NCBI GenBank assembly: GCA_012728095.1
Contig: JAAYFU010000060.1
Location: 1 to 35,150, forward strand
Direction of reading: 5' to 3'
Source of the DNA: Clostridiaceae bacterium
GTDB taxonomy: Bacteria; Bacillota; Clostridia; DSM-8532
DNA: 35,150 nt
A program made the translations under genes and the position numbers. The notes below the pieces were generated by a model. It was not told where the DNA came from. It saw only the letters and a program-made list of their open reading frames with translations, and did not search any database. This document shows, piece by piece, positions 1-8,613 of this stretch. The stretch's first letter is position 1; every line of letters begins with the position of its first letter.

Positions 1-42
1 AAGATAAGCAATGATTAAGAATAGGGAAATACTCTTTTTCAT
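1..42 (-). CDS. N-terminal fragment of an exported protein, runs off window
   Basis: Reading leftward from an ATG at 42, the first 14 codons give MKKSISLFLIIAYL, a lysine pair followed by a hydrophobic run, as in the start of a signal peptide or membrane anchor. An AGGAG ribosome binding site lies 7 bases upstream, which favours this ATG over the one two codons earlier. The rest of the gene lies outside the window, so the product cannot be named. Confidence 0.5.
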   Translation of the reverse strand, partial: MKKSISLFLIIAYL

Positions 43-266
43 AGTCATTCTCCTGACAAAAATTATTTAGTATGGAATTTGTATTACGATAATATCAGTT
101 ATGCTATTATGTGTCAATATTTGGGAGTAATATTTTGAAAAAATTTGTATTATTTATTTATTAAATTATGAATTATGTGTTATTGTAGTCTCTTTCAGTT
201 CTTGGATAATAACGGTAACTACCCATTCAAATTAGTATCAACCTGCTTTATATAACAAAAATTAAT

Positions 267-309
267 TAAAAAAAACTCCTACCTTGACAGGAAACTATCA
301 AAGTAGGAG
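267..309 (-). terminator. Rho-independent terminator of the xpaC-telA operon
   Basis: On the minus strand CTCCTAC (303-309) pairs with GTAGGAG (276-282). The stem extends inward through TTGA/TCAA to about 15 pairs with a short loop, and a run of eight T follows (268-275). It starts 25 bases after the telA stop codon. The remaining sequence between 43 and 266 is AT-rich and shows no gene. Confidence 0.85.
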
Positions 310-333
310 CCATCAGCATTTTGCACTGATTTT

Positions 334-1461
334 TCATACCCTGTCTTTTAATTCCATCAGCTTGCTCTTAAGGTCATTCTCCATCGCTCTGAGTTCCATC
401 TCAACCTGGGCTCTCTTTTCGCGGCCTTCCTGCTGAATTTTCAGCGTTTCTTCAAGGGTTACGATAAGATCCTCATTAACCTTTTTCAACGTCTCTATAT
501 CCACAATTCCCCGCTCATTTTCTTTGGCGATTTCAATTGAACTGGTCTTAAGCATCTCTGAATTGCGTGCCAAAAGATTGTTCGTGGCATTTGTAACATC
601 CCTTTGCAGCTTCAATGCCGCCTGCTGCCTAAGCATTGTAATGGCAATTGCCATCTGGTTCTTCCAAAGCGGAATTGTGTTCATTATAGAGCTTTGTATT
701 TTCTCCACCAAGGTTTGGTCGTTATTCTGGATTAGCCGAATCTGCGGCGCGCTTTGAATCGCAATCATACGGCTCAGCTTCAAATCATGAATTTTCTTTT
801 CGAATCTTGATATAAGCTCAGCCATATCTTTTACCTTTTGCGCATCCATAGCGTCGCCGGTTCTTTGAGCCTTCTCTTTAAGCTCAGGCATTACTTTATC
901 GTTAAGTTCCTTTAGCTTGAGTGAACCTGCCATAATATAAATATCAAGCTGTTTTAAGTATTCCAGGTTCTTCTCGTACATTGTGTCCAATGTCGCTATA
1001 TCGCGTATAAGTTGAAGCTTTGCCCTGTCCAGTTGATCAATTATTTTTTCTATCTGCACACTTATTTTATCGTAGCGGGAAATAAATTTCTGGGTTTCCT
1101 TTCTTAATCCTCCGAAAAGCTTCGAGAAGGAAAAGCCCTTTTGATTTGGGTCTATAGAATCGATGTTGACATCCTGCACCTTAACCAGAAGCTCTGTTAA
1201 TACTTCTCCTACCTCACCGCTGTCCTTTGATCTTATCTGGTCCAACATGGCGTCTGAAAACTTGGATATTTCACTCTGTGCCAGGTTGCCATATTGAATA
1301 ATACTTTGAGAATCCGATATATCAATCTGTGCCGCAAGATCCAACACCTGCTGTCTTTCTTCCGGTGTCATTTCATTCCACTTGTTAACATCATAATTAT
1401 CAATTGCTGAATTATTATTCTGATTCGGCGCGGGTTGTATCTGAGCTTCCATCATATACAT
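334..1461 (-). CDS. TelA-like toxic anion resistance family protein
   Basis: A 375-residue cytoplasmic, mostly helical protein of the TelA family (toxic anion / tellurite resistance). The family is often found beside XpaC-like proteins, as here, but its biochemical role is unsettled; envelope stress functions have been suggested. The sequence is rich in charged heptad-like stretches with conserved family segments around PLWKNQMAIAITMLRQQAAL and RNSEMLKTSSIEIAKENERG. I chose the ATG at 1461 because a GGAAAGG ribosome binding site lies 7 bases before it; a TTG two codons upstream is less likely. It is the second gene of an operon, 29 bases after the xpaC-like gene, and is followed by a strong terminator. 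No truncation is seen. The family call is firm; the substrate or stress is not known from sequence. Confidence 0.88.
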   Translation of the reverse strand: MYMMEAQIQPAPNQNNNSAIDNYDVNKWNEMTPEERQQVLDLAAQIDISDSQSIIQYGNLAQSEISKFSDAMLDQIRSKDSGEVGEVLTELLVKVQDVNIDSIDPNQKGFSFSKLFGGLRKETQKFISRYDKISVQIEKIIDQLDRAKLQLIRDIATLDTMYEKNLEYLKQLDIYIMAGSLKLKELNDKVMPELKEKAQRTGDAMDAQKVKDMAELISRFEKKIHDLKLSRMIAIQSAPQIRLIQNNDQTLVEKIQSSIMNTIPLWKNQMAIAITMLRQQAALKLQRDVTNATNNLLARNSEMLKTSSIEIAKENERGIVDIETLKKVNEDLIVTLEETLKIQQEGREKRAQVEMELRAMENDLKSKLMELKDRV

Positions 1462-1490
1462 TACCAAACCTTTCCTTATTTTTTAACAAA

Positions 1491-2144
1491 TTATATACTA
1501 TTCCTTGTCTGATTTAAACTATTTTTATCATTTTTTGTTGATGTTGTACTGTAGTTATTTGCAAGAGTCTCAAATACCTTAATTTCCGTATCCAAATCAA
1601 GAACGTCATTAGCAAGCATCTTTTCTTTCTGCTGGAGAAAAGTAGCCCTTATATTTTTTAAAGATTTCTCCGTCCTTTCAAGGGTCTCAACTGCATCAAC
1701 CGGCATCGGCCTGGTAGTAGCAAGCTCAACATATTTTACTATTATCTTATGGGTAGGTTCCAAATAGTATGTTATAAACTGCTTTACCACACGGATATCC
1801 TTGGGATCCTTTTTAAGCAGGTCAAACATCGATTCTGCAATACGGCATAAATCCTCAACTTCCTTAATTACTTCCAACTGAGACAGTTTCTTTACAGCCT
1901 GTCTCATACCTCCGGTGAGCTTAAGGCCTTTCTTTATGGTTTCATTAATGTCAGAACGTGTCATGCCATCAACAATAACGGAATTATCTCTCTCTTTTTT
2001 TGAAAAAAACAGGATCACAATGAGCCAACCCAAAACACCGGCAATCAGGGCCAGTGTTAAATCCCGCACCAAAAACAAAAATATGGCAAAAACAGCTGCT
2101 CCCGACATAATGGATATTATTCTACTTGATGCAGATAATTTCAA
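1491..2144 (-). CDS. XpaC-like 5-bromo-4-chloroindolyl phosphate hydrolysis family protein
   Basis: A 217-residue protein with two closely spaced hydrophobic segments near the N terminus (about residues 10-28 and 30-48), then a cytosolic helical domain. It resembles the XpaC family, named for hydrolysis of an indolyl phosphate dye in Bacillus, though an enzymatic role has not been well established. XpaC and TelA genes are commonly adjacent, which supports both calls. The start is a TTG at 2144, preceded by a GGTGGTG ribosome binding site; the first in-frame ATG would remove the first membrane segment. It is probably the first gene of the operon with telA. The substrate is unknown. Confidence 0.75.
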   Translation of the reverse strand: MKLSASSRIISIMSGAAVFAIFLFLVRDLTLALIAGVLGWLIVILFFSKKERDNSVIVDGMTRSDINETIKKGLKLTGGMRQAVKKLSQLEVIKEVEDLCRIAESMFDLLKKDPKDIRVVKQFITYYLEPTHKIIVKYVELATTRPMPVDAVETLERTEKSLKNIRATFLQQKEKMLANDVLDLDTEIKVFETLANNYSTTSTKNDKNSLNQTRNSI

Positions 2145-2207
2145 TTATTTTCACCACCGTTTATAATTGCATACACATATTTATTCTACTCTATTTTCAA
2201 TCCTGTT

Positions 2208-3890
2208 TCAATCTTGGGCAAAGTCGCTGTAAGGACTGGCATTTGCCCGTTTGGTAACAGGATCAATGTCTGCAGTATCCACTATCATTCTATTCTTTAT
2301 GGATGTTATTTTGCCTTCAATTTTGAAGGGGAAACGCCCTTCCAGCACCATGAACCTTTTTCTGTACGCATTTTTCCATACGAATCCAGGCAATTCGCTA
2401 AACAGTGTTTTTACGTCCAGGGCTTTTACTGAGCTGTCATTAAGAAATTCAGGCAAAACCGTATTTTTCATTGAACAGGCATAGTCAAGCGCAATAAGCG
2501 AATCAAGTTCCAGCCTGTTTATTCCATCAATCTGCAAAGCGTAATCCCTCAGCAATTCAAAAAGCGTAGCCGCGGCAATAGGCTGGTACAATCTTTCACG
2601 GCTCTTTAGATATCCGGCAAAGCCTTTATAAAATTCAAACGGCTCAGCAAAATAATTCTCAAGATATTTGAGCGTAAAAGTAAACCTTCCGGAATTTAAA
2701 GTGCGGTCCAAAGCTTCTTCTATATCCTTTATCTCCAACATTTCCGCCGCTGAAATATATTTATTTTCAATAACTTCGTATGGCGGATAATCCCTGAATT
2801 TATAACCATGTAATTCTGCTTCCCTCCGTATCCTGGTTCCGTGAAGAAGCTTAAGAAAACCTAATTGCAGGTGATGCACCCCTATTTGATAAATTGTGTT
2901 GAATGATTCTCTCAATGAATCCATATCTTCATAAGGCAAACCTGCGATTAGATCCACATGAATATGGATATTTCCTTTTTCCATAAGTGTCTTCAGGTTT
3001 TCAACGGCCTTTTGTACGTTCATTACCCTTGAGATCTCTTTAAGTGTTTTGGGATTTACGGATTGTATCCCCGCTTCAAGCTGAACAAGCCCGACGGGCA
3101 TGGAAAGCAGGATGTCCATTTGACTTTTGGTAAGGATATCGGGATTAATCTCGAAATGAAAGGTTACTCTTTCATCCCTAAATTCCCGTATAAAGTTCCA
3201 TATTTTAAGAGAATGCTCCTCGTTCACATTAAAAGATCTGTCAACAAACTTAATCACCCTGGCTTTGGCATTTACCAGCTTCTTAATATCATCAAAAATC
3301 GCCTCATGAGGATAGTATACAAGTCCCGTGCTTTCAGAAGAAAGGCAATAGGAACACCTATAAGGGCAACCCCTTGATGACTCGATATAGGCAATCCTGT
3401 CTTTAATCCGTTCGAGATATTCGGCCGTATAGGGCGACGTATAATCCCGCTTCTTACATGTATCCGGCTTTTCAAGCACTGATTTTGCCTCGTTAAAGTT
3501 CTGCTCTGCTAAAGCTTTTAATAACAATGGGAACTTTTCTTCCCCTTCGCCCTTCACCACAAAATCAGCCCCAATGGAACAGAATTCATTCTCAGAGCCT
3601 TCATAGCTGACTTCTGGACCACCTACTATAATAATACATTCAGGTCTGGCTTTTTTAAGGTCGCCAATTAATTTGACCACCAATTCGCGATTCCAGATGT
3701 AACATGAAAAGGCAGCCACATCGGGAGATTCTTCCAGGATCGATGCCCAGATCCGCTGCATCGAATCATTAATGGAGTATTGCTTCACCGCTGCCGGGAT
3801 ATTATGTTTCATGCAAGCGGCATTCAAACACCATACAGCCAGATTTTCATGTTCGTATTTTGCATTTATCGCAATCAATAAAGCTTTCAT
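2208..3890 (-). CDS. B12-binding domain radical SAM protein (DUF4080-like C terminus)
   Basis: A 560-residue protein. The N-terminal ~140 residues form a cobalamin-binding-like Rossmann domain (start MKALLIAINAKYEHENLAVW, later IIVGGPEVSYEG). The radical SAM core follows, with the cluster motif C175-PYR-C179-SY-C182 in the context SSRGCPYRCSYC. The C-terminal part resembles DUF4080 seen in clostridial proteins of this type. Such proteins use S-adenosylmethionine and a [4Fe-4S] cluster for radical chemistry, often methylation, but the substrate of this subgroup is not known to me. The cobalamin-binding domain lacks a clear DxHxxG histidine motif, as in many base-off members. AGGAG lies just before the ATG. 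It appears monocistronic, with a TATAAT box at 3966-3971 and a near-palindrome at 3928-3945 between that box and the gene. Confidence 0.8.
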   Translation of the reverse strand: MKALLIAINAKYEHENLAVWCLNAACMKHNIPAAVKQYSINDSMQRIWASILEESPDVAAFSCYIWNRELVVKLIGDLKKARPECIIIVGGPEVSYEGSENEFCSIGADFVVKGEGEEKFPLLLKALAEQNFNEAKSVLEKPDTCKKRDYTSPYTAEYLERIKDRIAYIESSRGCPYRCSYCLSSESTGLVYYPHEAIFDDIKKLVNAKARVIKFVDRSFNVNEEHSLKIWNFIREFRDERVTFHFEINPDILTKSQMDILLSMPVGLVQLEAGIQSVNPKTLKEISRVMNVQKAVENLKTLMEKGNIHIHVDLIAGLPYEDMDSLRESFNTIYQIGVHHLQLGFLKLLHGTRIRREAELHGYKFRDYPPYEVIENKYISAAEMLEIKDIEEALDRTLNSGRFTFTLKYLENYFAEPFEFYKGFAGYLKSRERLYQPIAAATLFELLRDYALQIDGINRLELDSLIALDYACSMKNTVLPEFLNDSSVKALDVKTLFSELPGFVWKNAYRKRFMVLEGRFPFKIEGKITSIKNRMIVDTADIDPVTKRANASPYSDFAQD

Positions 3891-3927
3891 GTTCTCCTCG
3901 TTAGTTTAATTTAATTAAGTAATACCC

Positions 3928-3945
3928 GTTTTACCATGGTTAAAC
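3928..3945. promoter_or_regulatory. 18-bp near-palindrome, candidate operator upstream of the radical SAM gene
   Basis: GTTTTACCATGGTTAAAC is a two-fold symmetric sequence with one mismatched pair. On the minus strand it falls about 20 bases downstream of a TATAAT sequence (3966-3971), where a repressor could block the radical SAM gene. The matching -35 region is weak. Binding is an inference. Confidence 0.3.
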
Positions 3946-4102
3946 CGTATATCGGAAACTCAGCTATTATACAGCTATTCACCTCCAGCAAAAGCATCAC
4001 AATTCGTTGCCATAAGCAAATCAGTAAATTTTGCCTGTTATCATAAACAAAACGACTGATGTTACTCTCCTTGGAAGCAAGTATCTTTATGTTGACATAT
4101 AT

Positions 4103-4242
4103 GATCCTTCACTCCGCTTCGCTCCGTTCAGGATGACAACAGGAGGATGCGCTCGGTTCAGGAAGACTATAGAAGTAGTGTTTCGTTGCTTTCCCTTGTC
4201 ATTCTGAGCGCAAGCGTCATCCTGAGTGTTAGCGAAGGATCT
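4103..4242. repeat. REP-like palindromic repeats, locus A
   Basis: In the 585-base gap between the radical SAM gene and galM. One unit in reverse orientation at 4103-4137 (GATCCTTC ... AGGATGAC) and a pair of forward half units at 4198-4242 (GTCATTCTGAGCGCAAGCG, then GTCATCCTGAGTGTTAGCG plus AAGGATC). A degenerate reverse unit follows at about 4259-4285. The stem ATCCT/AGGAT is kept around a GAGCG-like loop. Open frames here are translations of the repeat and are not credible genes. The same family occurs at four other places in the window. Confidence 0.75.
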
Positions 4243-4409
4243 TTTGTTTTGACATATAAGATTCTTCACTTCATTCCTTTCAGGGTTATATTATTGGCCT
4301 TTGGGAATATTATTCATATCCTGGTCTATTGTAACTCATTTTAATAAGGGACGCCTATTAATAAGATTAAAATTTGATTAGAACCGGCAAAAGTATCGCC
4401 GTCATAGCA

Positions 4410-4438
4410 TTTAAAATACTCAGTCATTGGTGTATAAT
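4410..4438 (+). promoter_or_regulatory. Probable sigma-A-type promoter of galM
   Basis: TTTAAA (4410-4415), a 17-base spacer and a perfect TATAAT (4433-4438). Transcription would begin near 4445, between any upstream in-frame start and the GGAGG-preceded ATG at 4476, so it supports the shorter protein. Confidence 0.5.
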
Positions 4439-4475
4439 GGAAAGGCAAATATTACAAATGAACGGAGGATGTTCT

Positions 4476-5534
4476 ATGAGTATAACATCTAAACCTTTTG
4501 GGAATATGCCGGACGGAACCGGTATAACTCTTTATGCGCTCACCAATAAAAACGGTCTCAAGGCTGAGATTATGAACTATGGCGGAACTGTTGTGTCCCT
4601 GTATGTTCCCGATAAGAACGGAAACCTGGCTGATGTGGTTTTAGGTTATGATAACCTTGAGGATTACCTTGACCGATCTCCGTTTTTCGGCTCTCTTATA
4701 GGTCGTTACGCAAATCGTTTGGGAGGAGCTTCTTTCAAACTCAACGGTATAACATATATTCTTAATAAAAATGAAGGTAACAATCAATTGCATGGCGGTA
4801 CGGTCGGCTTTGACAAAAAGGTTTGGGATGCCAGGATACTGTCGGACGAAGCTCTGGAGCTGAGTTTGTTCAGTCCTGATATGGACGAGAATTATCCGGG
4901 CAATCTGAAGGTAAAAGTAATTTACAGGCTTACGGACGAAAATGCCTTAGAAATTGAATACCATGCCGTGTCAGACAAAGATACCATTGTAAACTTAACA
5001 AATCACGCATATTTTAACCTTTCTGGGCATGACTCCGGGCCTATCTTAGATCATGAACTTGTAATCGATGCCGATTTCTATACTCCGATAAACTCGGAGC
5101 TGCTGCCTACAGGCGAAATTCACAGCGTTAAAAATACCCCATTTGATTTTACTCAATTTAAGCGCATTGGAGATGGTCTTTCCGACTCCTACGATAATGA
5201 GCAGATGAAATTCGGCAGTGGTTACGATCATAACTTTGTATTGAGAACATCCGCAGGCAATACCCCCAGGGAGATTGCGCAGCTTTATGATCCGAAATCA
5301 GGGCGACTTATGACCGTCTTGACCACTAAACCCGGCGTACAGTTCTATTCGGGAAATCATCTTAAAAGCGCCGGAAAAGGCAAGAATGGCGTTATATACG
5401 ACAAATGGCACGGATTATGTCTCGAAACCCAGTATTTCCCTAACTCAATGATGTATAGCCATTTTCCGTCTCCCATACTTAGAGCCGGGCAAACCTACCA
5501 TCATGTGACGGTCTATAAGTTCAGTACAAAATGA
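4476..5534 (+). CDS. galM: Galactose mutarotase (aldose 1-epimerase)
   Basis: A 352-residue cytoplasmic aldose 1-epimerase that interconverts alpha and beta anomers of galactose and related hexoses, feeding the Leloir pathway. Family features are all present: an early NYGG segment (EIMNYGGTVVSLYVPD), GRYANRLGGA, LHGG, the catalytic histidine 177 in NHAYFNLSGH and the catalytic glutamate 317 in LCLETQYFPNS. The length is normal for the family. I chose the ATG at 4476 because GGAGG lies 7 bases before it; an upstream in-frame start would add 34 residues and precede the predicted promoter. No other galactose genes are adjacent. The next gene follows after 18 bases on the same strand, so the two may be cotranscribed. 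Confidence 0.93.
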   Translation: MSITSKPFGNMPDGTGITLYALTNKNGLKAEIMNYGGTVVSLYVPDKNGNLADVVLGYDNLEDYLDRSPFFGSLIGRYANRLGGASFKLNGITYILNKNEGNNQLHGGTVGFDKKVWDARILSDEALELSLFSPDMDENYPGNLKVKVIYRLTDENALEIEYHAVSDKDTIVNLTNHAYFNLSGHDSGPILDHELVIDADFYTPINSELLPTGEIHSVKNTPFDFTQFKRIGDGLSDSYDNEQMKFGSGYDHNFVLRTSAGNTPREIAQLYDPKSGRLMTVLTTKPGVQFYSGNHLKSAGKGKNGVIYDKWHGLCLETQYFPNSMMYSHFPSPILRAGQTYHHVTVYKFSTK

Positions 5535-5552
5535 TCGCAGGACAGGCACTGA

Positions 5553-6644
5553 ATGAAAAACATAATTGATTATGTTAAAAATGAATTAAGCAGCTTTAAA
5601 GAAAAAGAATTTAAGGCCGTAGACAGCCTGGTACTGTCGCAATTATGCTATGCTGATTTTGAGCGTCTTGTACCAGGCTTTTCAAATGAATTCCCTCCGG
5701 TCCGGATTAGGGATTTATTGAAGGCCGAACACTTCAGCACCATGTTTAAAGGTGTTATTTACTATGAAAAAAACCTGAATCTTTTATATGCCCTTGCGGC
5801 AAGTCCCAGGTTCAGAGACATAGAAATGAAGTATTATGTGAATAAGCTGGATTATAAACAGGAAAAGCAGTTTTCGGCCGTAACATACCAAATTGACCAA
5901 CATACTCATTACATCTCATATCGTGGAACCGACATGACTTTTGTGGGATGGAAGGAAGACTTCAATATGGCATTTAAGAGTCCCATCCCCTCACAGGAGG
6001 AGGGGGTGCATTACCTCAATACAGTTGGGAAACTGGTAGACGGCGATATAATAGTAGGCGGCCATTCAAAGGGCGGAAATATCGCGGTATATTCCGCAAT
6101 GAAATGTTTGTCTGAAGTTCAGAACAGGATTAAAAAGGTTTACAGCCATGATGGTCCCGGCTTTAAAGACAGTATTTTTTCCACTTCCGAGTATGCAAGA
6201 ATAAAAGACAAGATACATAAAATATTACCCCAATCCTCTATTGTGGGTATGCTGCTGCAGACCCAGGAAAGTTATATGGTTGTCAAAAGCACAAGAATTG
6301 GTATCATGCAACATGATCCTTTTTCATGGGTTATTAAAGGCGATGATTTTCACTATGTCAATAATATTTCCAACAACTCGCTGAATATCAACAAGGCTTT
6401 GAACGAATGGCTGTCCAGTATCTCGGATGAAAAACGGGAAGTTTTTATTGACACACTCTTCCACGCAATAAATTCAACAAACGCTAAGACCTTTGGAGAA
6501 TTAACCGAGGTCCATATAAAGGATTTCGCAAAAATACTCAAAACTTTCAGGAGCATAGACCGCGAAACCAGGAAATTTGTTGTGCAAACCATCAGGGATC
6601 TTATTTTACTATACGTCAGGAATATGAATCCTTTAAAAACCTGA
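5553..6644 (+). CDS. DUF2974 (Mbeg1-like) alpha/beta-hydrolase family protein
   Basis: A 363-residue protein with a lipase-like nucleophile elbow, GGHSKGGNIAVYSAM, where the serine sits in a G-x-S-x-G motif. Downstream lie an SHDGPGF segment and a histidine in MQHDPFSW, as in the DUF2974 / Mbeg1-like family, which is common in Clostridia and lactic acid bacteria. An N-terminal block (KAVDSLVLSQLCYADFERL) is also typical. No signal peptide is visible, so it is likely cytoplasmic. The family is presumed to be hydrolytic, but no substrate is established that I know of. It starts 18 bases after galM and ends 22 bases before the convergent ABC transporter gene; no convincing terminator separates them. 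Confidence 0.8.
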   Translation: MKNIIDYVKNELSSFKEKEFKAVDSLVLSQLCYADFERLVPGFSNEFPPVRIRDLLKAEHFSTMFKGVIYYEKNLNLLYALAASPRFRDIEMKYYVNKLDYKQEKQFSAVTYQIDQHTHYISYRGTDMTFVGWKEDFNMAFKSPIPSQEEGVHYLNTVGKLVDGDIIVGGHSKGGNIAVYSAMKCLSEVQNRIKKVYSHDGPGFKDSIFSTSEYARIKDKIHKILPQSSIVGMLLQTQESYMVVKSTRIGIMQHDPFSWVIKGDDFHYVNNISNNSLNINKALNEWLSSISDEKREVFIDTLFHAINSTNAKTFGELTEVHIKDFAKILKTFRSIDRETRKFVVQTIRDLILLYVRNMNPLKT

Positions 6645-6666
6645 CCTTTGATTCTCCCCTACTACG

Positions 6667-8397
6667 TCACAGCTGCGCCCCTTCATTGTGAAGCGCCGCG
6701 TACACGCCGCCTTTTGCAATCAGTTCCTGATGCGTGCCCATTTCTTCTATGCCGTTTGCCGTCAATACAATTATATTGTCGGCATTCTTTATTGTGGAAA
6801 GCCTGTGGGCTATAATCAGGGTTGTTCTTCCCTTAGTCAGTAATTTTAACGATTCCTGTACAAGTCTTTCACTCTCATTATCCAAAGATGATGTAGCCTC
6901 GTCCAATATCAATATGGGAGGATTCTTAAGGAAGGCCCTGGCAATTGAAATTCGCTGTTTCTGGCCTCCCGACAGCTTGACGCCCCTTTCTCCCACAAAG
7001 GTGTCATAACCGTTTTCAAGCTCCATGATAAAATCATGAGCATTGGCAAGTTTAGCGGCTTGTATGACTTCCTCCCTGGTTGCGTCCGGTTTTCCGTAAA
7101 GAATGTTTTCCAGGATGGTACCCGTAAACAAATAAACATCCTGCTGAACCACTCCGATATTGCGCCGGAGAGACGCTAAAGTCACACTTCTTATATCTTT
7201 GCCGTCTATTGTGATTGAACCTTCATTAACCTCGTAGAAGCGCGGTATAAGATTGCAAAAGGTTGTTTTGCCGCTTCCCGAGGGACCCACCAACGCTACG
7301 GTCTGACCCTTCTCTATGGTTATGTTTATATTCTTCAATACCTCTTTTTTATTATTATAGCTAAAGGCAACATCTCTAAATTCGATCCTGCCTTCAACAT
7401 TTTCAAGCTCGACGGCATCCTCGGAATCCTCAATTTCAGGCTTTGTGTTCATAATCTCCAGGAACCTGTCAAACCCGGACATCCCTCTCTGAAAAGCTTC
7501 GGTGAAATTCACCAGCCGGTCTATCGGGTTTAAAAACACATTGATAAACAGTACATAAGCAATAAGGTCCGAAGTGGAAATCCTGTCATAGCTTAAAAAT
7601 AATCCTCCCAGGACAAGTACGCTCAAGTACAGGATACCCTGCAGGAACTGGTTACCCGAAAAGAACTGGCCCATTATTGTGTAGCTGTCTTCCTTGGTTT
7701 CAAGAAACTGCATATTGCCGTGTTCAAACTTTTCTCTTTCAATACTCTCATTTGAAAAAGACTTTACCACTCTAATCCCGGCCAGGCTGTCCTGGGTCTG
7801 GGCATTCACCTGCGCGATTTTTTCCCTGTTTTTGGCAAACACTGAACGCATTTTAAGGTTGTATTTCGCCGTAAAAACGGCAATAAGTATCATCAGGGCC
7901 AATAATATGAGCGTCAGCGGAACATTCATGGTAAGCATTATTATAACTGCGCCTAAAATCTTAACAATTGATATGAATATATCTTCCGGTCCGTGATGGG
8001 CAAGCTCCGATATGTCAAAAAGGTCATTCGTTATCCTTGACATAAGTTTTCCTGTATTGGCGTTATCATAGAAGGAGAAGGACAATTTTTGCAGATGATT
8101 AAACAAATCTCTTCGCATATCCGATTCCATGCGGGCTCCCATAATATGTCCCCAGGAGGTTATATAATACTGGCAGAAGAAACGGACAATATAAAGAGCC
8201 AATAGTCCCGCTCCCGTAAGGAATATAATTTGCACCATGTTTTGAGGCCGTAAACTGTAAACCTCATCCATCAGGTACTTTACCAGTGACGGAAACAATA
8301 AATCTATACCCGAAAGTATAAAAGCGCAGAACATATCCATGAAAAACATACTTTTATACGGTTTGTAATAAGAAATGAATTTTTTTAGTTTATCCAT
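6667..8397 (-). CDS. ABC transporter, fused permease and ATPase (exporter type)
   Basis: A 576-residue half-transporter of the multidrug / lipid exporter class. The first ~320 residues form a six-helix transmembrane domain (for example MFFMDMFCAFILSGIDLLF and several later hydrophobic runs). The C-terminal ATPase has Walker A GPSGSGKTT near residue 368, the Q-loop region NIGVVQQDVYLF, the signature LSGGQKQR and Walker B ILILDEATSSLD, followed by the H-loop IIAHRLST. It probably works as a homodimer because no partner gene is adjacent. Substrate is not evident. GGAGG lies about 13 bases before the ATG, a rather long spacing. The gene is divergent from nifJ across 216 bases. Confidence 0.92.
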   Translation of the reverse strand: MDKLKKFISYYKPYKSMFFMDMFCAFILSGIDLLFPSLVKYLMDEVYSLRPQNMVQIIFLTGAGLLALYIVRFFCQYYITSWGHIMGARMESDMRRDLFNHLQKLSFSFYDNANTGKLMSRITNDLFDISELAHHGPEDIFISIVKILGAVIIMLTMNVPLTLILLALMILIAVFTAKYNLKMRSVFAKNREKIAQVNAQTQDSLAGIRVVKSFSNESIEREKFEHGNMQFLETKEDSYTIMGQFFSGNQFLQGILYLSVLVLGGLFLSYDRISTSDLIAYVLFINVFLNPIDRLVNFTEAFQRGMSGFDRFLEIMNTKPEIEDSEDAVELENVEGRIEFRDVAFSYNNKKEVLKNINITIEKGQTVALVGPSGSGKTTFCNLIPRFYEVNEGSITIDGKDIRSVTLASLRRNIGVVQQDVYLFTGTILENILYGKPDATREEVIQAAKLANAHDFIMELENGYDTFVGERGVKLSGGQKQRISIARAFLKNPPILILDEATSSLDNESERLVQESLKLLTKGRTTLIIAHRLSTIKNADNIIVLTANGIEEMGTHQELIAKGGVYAALHNEGAQL

Positions 8398-8478
8398 AGG
8401 CTTTATGCATCCTCCATTTAAGCGTAAATAACATTTTACTACGGAAAGAGTTCGAATTCAATCTATTAGAGTTTTATA

Positions 8479-8495
8479 ACCGTTATCCGAACGGT
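8479..8495. promoter_or_regulatory. Perfect inverted repeat between the ABC transporter and nifJ
   Basis: ACCGTT, a 5-base spacer ATCCG, and AACGGT. It sits in the divergent intergenic region, about 80 bases from the ABC start and 120 from nifJ, a typical place for a shared operator. No regulator was identified; function is inferred from position. Confidence 0.3.
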
Positions 8496-8613
8496 AGGTT
8501 TTTACTGTCCCATTTCATAAAATATTGATCAATTGTAATGAAATTCTATGAATAAGACATACTAAATCAGGATTGACACTTAAAAACATAAATAATAAAG
8601 GAGAAGCATTATA

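Noticed and set aside
4087..4344. Short open frames on both strands at repeat locus A
   Set aside because: They translate the REP-like palindromes and have no ribosome binding sites.
4374..4475. Upstream extension of galactose mutarotase
   Set aside because: It includes the predicted promoter and lies before the GGAGG-ATG; the added residues do not match the family.
8573..8605. TTGACA as the -35 box of nifJ
   Set aside because: A -10 box at 17 bases would overlap the ribosome binding site and no suitable hexamer is present.
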